Positions 37,501 through 48,589 of a DNA stretch of 64,000 bases are shown here, one piece after another; within the stretch, counting starts at the first letter, position 1, and each line of letters starts with the position of its first letter. The DNA is taken from contig PUQB01000015.1 of NCBI GenBank assembly GCA_003024785.1, positions 1 to 64,000 on the forward strand, written 5' to 3'. The translations under genes and the position numbers were made by a program. The DNA comes from Selaginella tamariscina. Lineage: Eukaryota > Streptophyta > Lycopodiopsida > Selaginellales > Selaginellaceae. Below the pieces are notes generated by a model. That model did not search any database. It was not told the origin of the DNA and saw nothing but the letters and a program-made list of their open reading frames with translations.

Positions 37501-37886
37501 GTTTGGTACTTTGTTTGGGTTGCTGGTGTGCAATGCTGGCACTCATTCAGACTCGTAGAATTCACACTTATAAATTATATAAACTGACACAATCACTCTT
37601 GCCTAAGTATCTCACGCCATCATCCTGCTTTAATCTCCAAGTAGTGTGCGACTCGCTGCCTGTGGCTTTGAATAATTCAAATATATATATTATATATACA
37701 TGTGTGTGTGTGTGTATTATATATATGTGTGTATATGTGGATACAACCGTATTACAATAGCAAGTAAAATCTTTTAGTAATGTATATAAAAATTTCAAAT
37801 GTAAATAAAATCAAGACGTAAAATCTTTTGAATCAAGATGTATATATCAGTAATAGATGTCTGTCTAGAGTTTTGTACGCTTAAAA

Positions 37887-37936
<50 letters not shown>

Positions 37937-40900
37937 ATGTAATTATATTTCAAATGTTTAATGTATAAGGATGTCCTATACTGATTAAATTAATATGAAA
38001 TAATACAATGTTGAAGATTAAGTACAGACTTAACTAAGCTGTAAATTAGTTATAATTAAATAACAATATTAACAAGTTTACACAGCAATATATATAAAGT
38101 ATGTGTGTGTGTGTTTGCAGTATAAACCTAAAAGTCGTCCACATCATTATATTTATATAAGTATATACCTCGTATATCCTTTTATATTATTTATATATTA
38201 TATATGTATGTATTTAACATTTTGTTTTGTCCGATTAAAGACGTCACTTAGATTATTTGTTTACAGTAGTCAAAATTTTAAATTAAATTTTTAAATATGA
38301 GATGTGATAATTGCTATCGTAACATGTAAGTTATAAAAGTGGGGCTGTGGAAGAAAACTTGCGACTAGAGCTTTGCTTGACTACGGTGGATGCAACTATG
38401 ATCTTTCACAGTCTTCTTCTTCTTAATAATAATAATCTGATTTCAAAATATGCGCTACATATAACTTATAATCAGTTCATGGCGTGTGTACATTACATTT
38501 ACACGTGTCTTGACGTTGAATAATTTTTGTCGTTGTTGTGTTCATTAGATTTTCTTATTTTATTATATCAGTACCTATTTTCGAGTGCAAAATCTGCATT
38601 CTAAATGCATACTTTTGAGGGTTGTACATTAAATTATGTATTTAAATACAGATTTTGCATCTGAAAATAGGTGCTGCATAGGATAAAATAAGTTTCTGTC
38701 TTATAAATAATTTTTATATAATTTTTATAAATATTATATGTAAACGCAAGGAAAGATTATCTGCTCTGCGCTAGTCTTTTAAAAGGAAAATAAAAAGAAA
38801 ATGAACTAATGAGGGACACTTCAGAATGGGATCCCCTGTTAATACATGTATAAGAAAGTGAAGGAAAATTGATATTTCCTTTATATTCAAGAGGTTTTTC
38901 AAAGGTTTCTTGGGTATTTTTTTTTTTTTTCAATTAACATGCACTAAAACCCATTCACATATGCATTTAAATTAAAAAACATATTAATTCAAAAAATGCA
39001 TTAACCCTAAAGAAATTTACATTTTTATTCACAGAGAATTCACATTTAATTTTTATTTTCCTTCTTATATCATAACAGTAATACATGTTAAATCCCTCTT
39101 CAAAAGTATTAAAATTAATGGGGGCCATTGTGCAAACTAACCATTTAGATACTTAATAATTAATTAATATTTAATTTATTAATTAATATAAAAGACTAAT
39201 AAGTATATATTGTCAAATTGCACTCCATATAAAATGCATAAAATAATTAAATTAATTAACTATGATTAAGGGAGGTGTTCACGGCCTGTATATGATATAA
39301 ATGTATGATTATAATGTAGATAAACGAAATAACTATAGATTATGAAAGTATATATAATATTCTAATAAAAGTATATGTATGTACACACACATATACATAA
39401 TTACATAGTTATGTATGTGCACATACCTGTCCATCAATGTATGTATAACAAAAATAAGCCTATACCAATATTATAAAATACACATTGTAAAAGAAAAGGT
39501 ACATAGCATATCATCTATCTTTAGAAGTAATAATACAACACACATGTGTGTGTGTGTGTTTGTTCGTATGTATGTATGTACATACGTACACAGATAAATA
39601 TGTTTCCATGTACATAATTTAGATATATCTGTATAATTAAATAATATATTTACATGTCCACACGACATAAATTTACATTTATCTACGTTTATCTGTTTAG
39701 ATGAAATTAAAACTTACAAGTAATTCGTAAAACAGTATTGGTCACTTATTTGGAATTCTGTTTTAGATTTTTTTAAAATAACAAACTTTAAAGATATATA
39801 AAATAAACATCTAAAAATTAGTTAATGTAAACATTTAAAATTTCAGGTTATAATTAACAATAAAACAAAATAAACTTCAGATCATTTGCTGACTTTCTTT
39901 TAAAGCCTTGCATCTTCCACAAAACTTATATATATATATAATATATATATATATAATGAATATAATGAGTCTCTCTCTATATATCTTCTAATAAAGTTTT
40001 ATATGGTCATATGTAAAATATGTAAATAAAACCATGACGTAAATTAAATATAAAATGTAGTATATCAAGAAGTAAAATCTTTTTCAAAATATCATATAAT
40101 TATATTTAACAAGTTTAAAGTTTAATACTTTCACTAATATCACTGAAAATTTAGCTTCAGTAATCCGCTGAAGGGATTGCAGTTAGACTTAAGATAACAT
40201 GTATGTAAATTGAGAAGCTATACTACTACAGGATTTTCTATATTATATATATGTTGTGTGTGTGTGTGTGAGAGAGAGTGTGTGTGATTAATATATACAT
40301 ATTTCATATACACAGTAGGCGTAAGTACGTGTCATATGCGATTGAAGCATACAAGAACGTACGCTTAAACATAATTCCGCCAGAAATTGTATAATGCAAT
40401 TAATCAAGATTTGATTTATTATAATTAATATAAAAGGCCGGTAAGATTGTCTGTGTTCTTAAAATGCATAAAATAATTAAACTAAATATTTAAAGTAATT
40501 AACTATGATTAAGGGAGGTGTTCACGGGCTGTATATAATATAAATGTATGTTTATAATGTAGATAAATGAAACAAATATATAAATTCTGAAAGTATATAC
40601 CTTAATATTTCCAATGTAAGTATATGTGTGTACACACACATATATATGTACACATACATGTGCACCAATGTATGTATAACACAAATAAGCCTAACAAGAT
40701 AAATACACATTGTGAAAGAAAAGGTCATATACATGTCTTTACAAGTATCACATGGATATATAAGATAAATATGTTTCTAGGTACATAACTAAAATATATC
40801 TGTATATATAATTAATATATTTACATATCCACACATAAGATACAACATTGTCATATATACACTATTTATCAATTTAAAATTCCAAGTTATTGATTTGTAA

Positions 40901-41983
40901 AACAGTATTGCTCACTTATATGCTGTTTTTATTATTATTTTTTAAAATAATAATAATAAACTTAAGGTATACAATGAATATCTAAAGTATAATTAATGTA
41001 AACATTTGAAATTTTAGATTTAACAAAAAAAATGCAGCTCATTTATTGACTTTCTTTTAAAGTTTTACATCTTTTTGAATGCACAAAACTTATATATATA
41101 TTATAATAATGAGAACTCTCTCTCTCTCTTTATATATATATATATATATATTCCTACATACAGGCGCACGTACGAGCAGACACGCTCACTTACACCAAGT
41201 ATTAGATAGACCATGTTTTAGAAGTTCTCTATTTAATAAACAATGCTGTTATATACATGTAAATAATTCCAAATAAATCAAATAATGAATAAATACATAA
41301 GCTACTTAAAAAAAGTATTGCCTGGGCTTTGAATAAATCAAATTATAATTATGTTTAGGTGTAATATTATATTTGTGTGTGTGTGTGTTACACACACCAC
41401 ACACATACACATCTTATAATTAATATACTAGAGTTGTAGAGCTTCCTCATCTTCTTCACTGTAGATGCTGCTTCTCGGATACAATAGTAAGTAAAATCTC
41501 TTATTAATCATCCAGAAATGTATATAAGAAATTCAAATATAAATAATGAAAGTTTTTATATGGTCATATGTAAACTATGTAAATAAAACCATATTAATGT
41601 AAAATAAACATAGAAGTGTAGTATAACAAGAAGTAAAATCTTTTTCAAAATAATATGCAATTATATTTAAAAAGTTAAAATTTAATACTTTCGCTAATAT
41701 CACAAATATAGCTGAAGCTTTAGCCCCAGCAGGGGATTGCAGTTAGAATTAAAATAACATGATGTAATTTGAGAAGCTATACTCTCTTTACTACACACAC
41801 ATACTTTATATGTGTGTGTAATTAATATATACATATGTCATATACACAATAGGCGGAAGTATGTGTGTCATATGGAGTGAAACATAAAAAACGTACACTT
41901 AAACATAATCAAGCCAGAACTTTGTATAAGGATGTCCTATACTGATCAAATTAATATGAAATAGTACAATGTTTAAAATAAAG
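37501..41983. repeat. Array of diverged repeats around the hAT and MULE insertions
   Basis: No gene seen. A roughly 1.24-kb unit is repeated: the phrase attaagggaggtgttcacgg occurs at 39266 and 40509, followed each time by gtagataaa, gtatgtacacacacatat-like, aaataagccta and cacattgt-aaagaaaagg; a third partial copy lies at 47.3-47.6 kb. A second module (ctttgaata--tcaaat ... gtggatacaaccg-attacaat) is at 36.63, 37.66 and 41.33 kb. A third (tcagtaatccgctgaaggga, gcagtta, aagataacatg) is at 37.01, 40.16 and 41.70 kb. Pure (AT)n tracts lie at about 36826-36855 and 37888-37923. Confidence 0.75.
38569..38676. mobile_element. 108-bp MITE, probably hAT-derived
   Basis: Ends are inverted repeats of about 28 bases beginning CAGTACCTATTTTC on the left and CAGCACCTATTTTC on the right (minus strand), both running into TGCAAAATCTG. 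The related array copy at 46825-46850 (tctattacataggataaa) lacks the element, giving an empty site for tattatat / cataggataaa. A clean 8-bp target duplication is not visible; only the last 3 bases (tat/cat) are similar. The subterminal TGCAAAATCTGCATT resembles that of the 4.2-kb hAT at 41984, suggesting mobilisation by the same transposase family. Confidence 0.7.
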
Positions 41984-44900
41984 CAGGGCTTTTTTAAAGA
42001 TGCAAAATCTGCATTTTAAATGCAAAAGTTGCACTTTTAAATATTAGCAAAAGTTAATTTTTATGATTATGTTAATGCTGACTAGTCAGAAAATAATCCG
42101 GTCCGGAGCTCGTGAATTTAAAATGTGAAAGTATTTATTGAACACGTGCGTGCAATCACTTTTTAAAATAAAACATGAGATCTTTCTATTCATGCAGATC
42201 CTTCTTGAACATCTGAATCAAGAGGATGAGGATCTCCTAGTGGTGCTTTGCCACTGCCTGAATCAGGCAAACCTGCTAATTCACGAACTCTCCTCATCCT
42301 TTTCTTGGGCCATAGTTGGGTCATTGTACGTCTATATTAATATCATTTCTTTCCTCTTGGATCTCGCTTGTTCGTGCACTTGGTTGAACTTGTTCAAGCT
42401 GCTGGCCCATAGCACATGACCCAAAGATATTGCGGGGTTGGAGAGCAAGTTCTGGGCCACCTTCTGAATGGAATGTGAACGGACAGGCACTGGAGACACC
42501 GACACATCTAAAAACATAGACTCACTAGCTATAGGTGCTTCTTGTGGTGCCATTCACTGGTGGTGGGGCAAAGGCTGCGGAGCTCGGGTCTAATTTTTTA
42601 ATGCCCTCTCAACGTTGGATGCTTGTCCGGGTCCTCATCTTCATCATAGGACCTGAAATGCAAATGCATCAAATGCACAAGCAATGCTGAAAATGCAATA
42701 CTCACATTAACTGTGCCTCATGGTTATTGTCACCCTCGTCTTCTAATGAGTCGTCCGCATCAACATCTGCATACGACCTTCTATTGTTGCTGGTGCTTCA
42801 TCACTTGTAGCAATATCAATACTTCTATGGCTTGAACTTGAACTTGTTGGCTGGGTGATGTCAAATTCAGCTCCTGTCCACATTCCCAATGCCCCTGACT
42901 TTGCATGCCTGCGACTGTGTGCCTTGCTCCATAGACGGTGATTTTGGTAAATGTTTACTAAATTTGTCGTTCGTTCGAGAGTTAGGTGCAGTTTGCTATA
43001 GTCAAGACTCTATGCCGTGAATGAACTAAAAAAAATTCCAAAAGTAAACTTACTTGTTCCGTTTAATGGTCAACACATTGCCGTATGAGCTGAAGTTTCT
43101 TTCTGCTGCAGAATTTGAAACGGTTAAGCCAAGTATAGAGCAAGCAAACCTCCATAGTAGTGGTAGTTCACAATCGAGTATTGAATATGAAGCCCAAAGC
43201 TTATATGAGCATCTTCTACGATGTTGGGTGGATCAAAGAACCTCGCTACACTGCCTGTGCAACTAAAGGGGCCATCTGCTTCCTTGAACACGAAATATTC
43301 CTGGTTACATTGGAATGCATCCGAGCTGTTTGGATAAAACGTTGCATTGCTTGACTCAATGCCGGTTGGCATCTAGATCTCCTCTCCATGAGTCCCTGTA
43401 TCTAGGATTTAGACACCAAGCTGCCCCAAACAAGTCGCATGTGTTTAGGTATTTTTGTTGACGTTGCCTTAGCAAAGCTAGAAGCACCTGCTTCTCTTGT
43501 GAACTAAAACCAAAAACTCCTGCTGTCATCACCTTTATATACTTCCAACCTGCCACACAAATCCCATCGTTGGTGCAGACCTATCAAAGAACCTGATAGC
43601 CTTCACAACTGGGCACATCAGCTGCAATACCCTATCCACTCCTTGCCAGAACTCAGCATTATCAAGGTTCTCTATAGCTTTCTTTGCGCAACTTTTGCAT
43701 CTTGAGGTTGTTTGCGTAGCCAATCAGCAAACTCTGAGAACTAAAAACATCTAGCAAAGTGCCCTCTCATCCAGCATTCGCTTCAACATGTAATAAAAGT
43801 TCCAAATCTGAAAAAAAAAAAAAAAAAAACAAAGTTAGTGCTAAAAAATTGAAGTTGTAACCACCTTGTAGTTACTGGTTTGATAAGTTCCCTCCCATTT
43901 TGCAACGCCTTATGTTTTCGATAAAGTTCCAGAACATTACCCGTGTTACGAACCAATTGAACTATTGTCTTCCCTTGGTCAATATACCGCTTGATGAACT
44001 TTTGTTTCACCCAGAACTCAAACCAAATTGAGTGCGTGACACTGGCACGTTACACTCCATATGTCCACAAAAGTCTCCTCCATCTTTCGCCCAACTACCT
44101 TCATGTTGCTTGCGTTATCCATAATAACAACAACAATAGCACGTTTTCTTCAATTCGCAAATATTGTTCACGTCTCTGTTGTTCCTCTAATGAGGCGTCT
44201 TGCTCAAATGTGTCACCACCCTCTGGCATGAGTACTCTACTGGTCACACGGGCTTGCACAGTCTTACACCACAGCATACAATTGTCAAAGATTTTATGAG
44301 CTGCGTATTACAACAATCAAAAGTTATGAATGATTCATATAGATCACAAAATAGAATAACCTGAAGATTCTGGGCACTCAAATGACCCATAGAAGAACTC
44401 CTCATGGTGAGTGGCATCAACAATCATAATGTTCCCCAAGTGCGATCTATTAACCTTTTCCAACCGTCAGTGACAAGACAAAGCGATCGAGGATGATGAG
44501 AGTTTGCAGCCGCTTGAAGTTTTCTATCCACGATCTGCCTATGCTCCTCTGCGATTTCATCCAGCAATTCTCCACGTAAGGCATCCATTGTTGGCAAAGT
44601 ATACATAGAGGCTGCATGAGCGGTCTCGAATAAAGCTTGAGTAAATGGCATGGCAGTGCAATACACATGCATTGCATATTTCTTATGCCATTCCTTTAGT
44701 TCCTTAGGGGAGTAAGCATACAGAGCCTGAGTGTTGTAACTGTTGTTTCTTGCGGTTGGTATTGGATGAGCTAGTGGTGATGATACATCTCTTGCAAGGA
44801 TCTCCAGTTCCCTCCCATCTGCTAGTTCCAAGCTCCCAAGCTGAAATATTGTTATAGAACTCAGACCATAATGCGACAACTCATATTCCCGTTTCACTTG

Positions 44901-46163
44901 AAATAGTTTTTTTGCAGCGGCCTTTGCTCTTGGATCCTTGAGGTGATTAATCCACTCCCACGCTTCAAAATCATTAGTGTCATGGATATCCACACAACGA
45001 GGCTTGGAACCATGTGTGGAGCCGAAGTAGCATGGTGAGAACCTGAGGAGGATGCCAATTCAGTCTTGAACCTGCTTGGCTACCTTAGCAAAGACATTCC
45101 CACATGACGGCTGTTTCGATACTGCTCAAGAGATTCAACAAATTTCTGAAAGCAGAGAGTACCTCTACATGCAAACTCCTTTGGTTCTGACTGTTGGATT
45201 GCCTTATATCATTTTGATCAATCCCCACAACAACGATTAAGTGAATCTGTGGTGAATCCCAAAATGTACTCCTTGATACCCTTTGATTTTGCGTACTTGA
45301 AGTTGATAATGTCAAAACATATAGAACACTGCATTATTTTCTCCCACAAATCCGAATTCCCTGCATAGACTTGAGGATCTGTATAAATCTGCCCAGTGCG
45401 TAGAAGTCCTTCTGGACAACAATAGAGAAATTTCCAGATTGAATCACGTGGTCGACCTTGACTTTGCTGCTCTTCTCCTGTTGTTTCAGTTGGCCTTCAA
45501 GACTATTGCTACTGGTTGGACAATGACTCCTTGACCTAGGCAATTGATCTTGCCAATTGCTCTTGGTAGGCTGCTCTTCAGTTGCTCCTGGCTGGTCAGC
45601 TGGGACCACTACATCCTTCACTACTACTTCTTCTACTTCTAGTACCTCTGCGGCTGAAAACCCTGGAGCCAAGCTCAAATGGCCATGCCCCTGCCCATGA
45701 TCTACAACTCCACGGTGGCACCCACAATCTACTGCAGCTCCACAGCCATGACCACGACCATGTCCACGGCCACTGCCATGATCCGTTGCAACTCCACAGC
45801 CACAGCTGCCCACAAACAATCATGGCAACTCCATGACCATGCTCATTCCCCTCGCGTCCACACCCTGCTACTCTTGACATAGAGAAAGAGTAGAGATTAT
45901 AGAATGAAAAGTAGAATCTGTAGAGGAGAAAAATAAGCGAGAATATTACCACTCGAGCTATGCCACTGCGTTGGTCAAAGATCTAAATTAAAACTCACAT
46001 TCATCAAGGTTCAGAATATTCGAAGAATTATTTTTTTCCGACCTGCAGACCTCAGAATATGCCGTTTTCAAATACTTAGATAAACTTAGGCTCAATTAGC
46101 ATTAAATCATATATAGTTAAACTTCATTTAAGATGCCAAAAATGTTATTTTAAAAAAGCCCTG
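41984..46163 (-). mobile_element. hAT-superfamily DNA transposon, complete ends, 8-bp TSD
   Basis: Terminal inverted repeat CAGGGCTTTTTTAAA at 41984-41998 and its complement at 46149-46163. Target duplication AAATAAAG directly outside both ends (41976-41983 and 46164-46171): exactly the 8 bp expected for hAT. The related array copy at 37967-38040 has the uninterrupted site (gttgaagattaagtacagac), confirming insertion. Length 4180 bp. The transposase lies on the minus strand. The left subterminal region has TGCAAAATCTGCATT and a second aaatgcaaaag copy, likely transposase-binding repeats. Confidence 0.92.
42930..45819 (-). pseudogene. hAT transposase, frames broken
   Basis: In minus order: a low-complexity N-terminal region with Gly-His pairs (GRGHGRGHGCG, about 45.6-45.8 kb). 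A degenerate BED-like zinc-finger stretch (CSICFDIINFKYAKSKG, about 45.3 kb). A long frame 44424-44993 with YHPKELKEWHKKYAMHVYCT-type text and SLCLVTDGWKRL. A frame 43783-44010 ending in the family's KPVTTRW. A frame 43535-43723 with AEFWQGVDRVLQLMCPVVKA and RFFDRSAPTMG. 43124-43372 follows, then the C-terminal dimerisation motif SNSAAERNFSSYGNVLTIKR (about 43060-43125) and LERTTNLVNIYQNHRL downstream. Six or more frame changes interrupt it, though the conserved blocks are intact in order. Whether it can supply active transposase is unknown. Confidence 0.8.
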
Positions 46164-46171
46164 AAATAAAG

Positions 46172-47765
46172 TGCAGAATTAATTAAGTTGTAAATAAATT
46201 ATAATTAAATACCATTATACACAGCAAGTTAAAACAATATAAATTAAAGTTTATTACTATATACCTGAAGGGCTTTAGCTCCAGTAAGGTCTAAATATAA
46301 CATTTGTGTGTGTTGTGTGTTGTTTGCATATCGTATAAATCGTGTATAACTTCAGTATAGAACTAAAAGCTGTCCACTTTATCATATTTATATATAATTG
46401 ATTATCTCTATTTATGTATATATATGTAATTAAAGTCGTGTGATTAGAGCTTTGCATGCTTGCGGTGAATGCCTGGTAACTATGATCTTTCACAGTCTTC
46501 TTCTTAATAATAATTTATTAGCAGTATATTAATAATAATTTGATTTCAAAATATGATACATATTTATAAACATATGCAATTATATAATATAAGTTAAATT
46601 ACGTGTGAAACATAGAACTATTAGCTAGTTGTTTATAAATATTTATAGACCTATTTATTATACCGTAACGATATAAACGTATAAATGTCGTATCAACACA
46701 TGTAAAGTAATAAGAACACATATAGCTTAAATAATCAGTTCACCGTGTGTATTACATTTACTTGTATCTTGTCCATGAATAGATAACTAAGTTCAATATG
46801 CTTGTTCATTATATACTCTTGGTCTATTACATAGGATAAATCAAGTTCCAGAAGTTCTGTAATTTAAATAATGCTTTCTGTTTTTTAAAAAATTTAATAA
46901 AAAGACAGAAAGCACTATTTAAATGTATGATGAAGCTAATTTTAAATATTGACTAAAAAATAATCTATTTATGTATATAGTTTTCGTATATAAATTTATT
47001 TTTGTAAGCATTTGTAAATACAAGTCACGAACGATTATCTGTTGTGTTAATCCTTTAAACAGAAAATGAAAGGAAAATCAAACCAATGAAAATAATATGC
47101 ATGAACTAGTAAAATATCATAATAAATTAATTTATAATTATTAAATTGATCATCTAGTTTTATTTAGGAACTTATCAATTAATCAAGATTTAATTTATTA
47201 TAATTAATAAAGGTTGTGTCTGTATTCTTGTGCACAGTATATATTGTCAATTGTAGTCCATATAAAATGCATAAAAATTAAATTAATTAGCTAACAATGT
47301 CTATGGATGCTAAAAATATATACCTTAATATTTTTAATATAAATATATGTATGTACACACACATATACATAGTTATACATACCTGTTTCAATGTATGCGC
47401 CGCGCGCGTGTGTGTGTGAATATATCCGTACCCATAAGACTAAAAGTTCTTGCCCGGTGATACATAACACAAATAAGCCTATACTAAAGAAAAAGGAAAT
47501 ATATATAAATACACATTATGAAAGAAAAGATACATAGCATATACACCTGTCTTTACAAGTACACACAGATATAGATAGATAGATAGATAGATAGATAAAG
47601 TAAAAACATATTTTTATGTACATCATATTTGTATATATAAACAATATATTTACATATCCACGCATAAGATACAAAATATATATACTATTTATCTGTTTAG
47701 ATGCAATTTAAAATTCTAAGTTATTGATTTGTAAAACAGTATTGGGCACTTATACTGTTTTAAAT
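46172..47765. repeat. Right part of the diverged repeat array
   Basis: Continues the array interrupted by the hAT: 46180-46500 matches 38010-38420 (attataattaaata, aaagtcg, agagctttgc, aactatgatctttcacagtc), and 47200-47760 matches 39230-39760 and 40450-40930 (aaataagccta, gaaagaaaag, gtaaaacagtattg--cactta). Contains a gcgcgcg-tgtgtg run at 47399-47418 and a (GATA)n run at about 47570-47600. No gene seen. Confidence 0.75.
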
Positions 47766-47779
47766 TAAAAAAAAAAAAA

Positions 47780-48422
47780 ACTTACTCCTATAAACAAACT
47801 TGTAAGAGTAGCTTTAAGTCCCTCCAACTCTCCCTCTGTTCCATGAGCATGTCACAAAAGACACTCCATCGTGGATTCTCTAGCTTTTGTCTTTCCTTGG
47901 GACTTACCTTCTCTTTTAAGTATGAAATCCTTGCTTTTGCAAGCTTCTTCAAGGCTTTCCTTGCATCATCTCAACCAATCTCTTTACTATAGCATTTAAC
48001 ACACGTCTGTCATCTAACCAAAACAAAGTTGCCAGGATATCTTTCACATCTACATTAAGCTTACTCTTGCACTCCACTCCTTTTGTAACCGCGAAACTGT
48101 ATAGCGAACTTCCTTTGCATATTCAGAAAATGTTTTCTATGCAGGTATGAAAAGGTATCAAGAAAGTCACAAGTTCGAATAAGATCAGCAACAATTTGGT
48201 CACCATACGTGAGTGCAGAGAATCTAGCATCGTCGTAGTTATAAGCAAGTGGTATGACGAGCTTTGTACTATCATCATCGTTTGCCCATTTAAACAATAT
48301 GGATTGGACATGAGATGTGGCAGTGTTGACAGATGCCACGTCTTAATCAGTTCCTGTAGCTGACCTTGGTATATCAACCATAACACATGCAGCAACTCCT
48401 TCGTCAACTCTTCCATCTTAAC
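47780..48422 (-). CDS. Unrecognised protein gene, partial, three frames
   Basis: Three successive minus-strand frames join into a sensible protein: an N-terminal EELTKELLHVLWLIYQGQLQ beginning MEELTK near 48416; then SILFKWANDDDSTKLVIPLA, ARFSALTYGDQIVADLIRTC and FLDTFSYLHRKHFLNMQ; then VDVKDILATLFWLDDRRVLN and KEKVSPKERQKLENPRWSV. Composition and amphipathic pattern are those of a genuine helical protein, not translated repeat DNA. I do not recognise the family. The switches look like one- or two-base frame breaks. No introns are evident. It lies just downstream of the P450 gene on the same strand. Function not assigned. Confidence 0.55.
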
Positions 48423-48589
48423 TTTATTGGATATGTATTAGGGTAATAAGTATTATAGATGTACTTATATACATTAAGTGGTTTAAACAAAAAAATTATA
48501 TTTCTTGTACACGATATAAGAAATATTCAACAGAGTAGATGTATATTGTTCTGACTTTATTAACGTTAATATATTGTAAATATATTTGC

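Noticed and set aside
37501..41983. CRISPR-like regular repeats
   Set aside because: Repeats are long, diverged, AT-rich segmental copies of a eukaryotic genome, without short identical repeats and unique spacers.
45582..45882. Plus-strand Thr/Ala/Ser-rich ORFs opposite the hAT transposase head
   Set aside because: They are antisense shadows of the Gly-His low-complexity segment.
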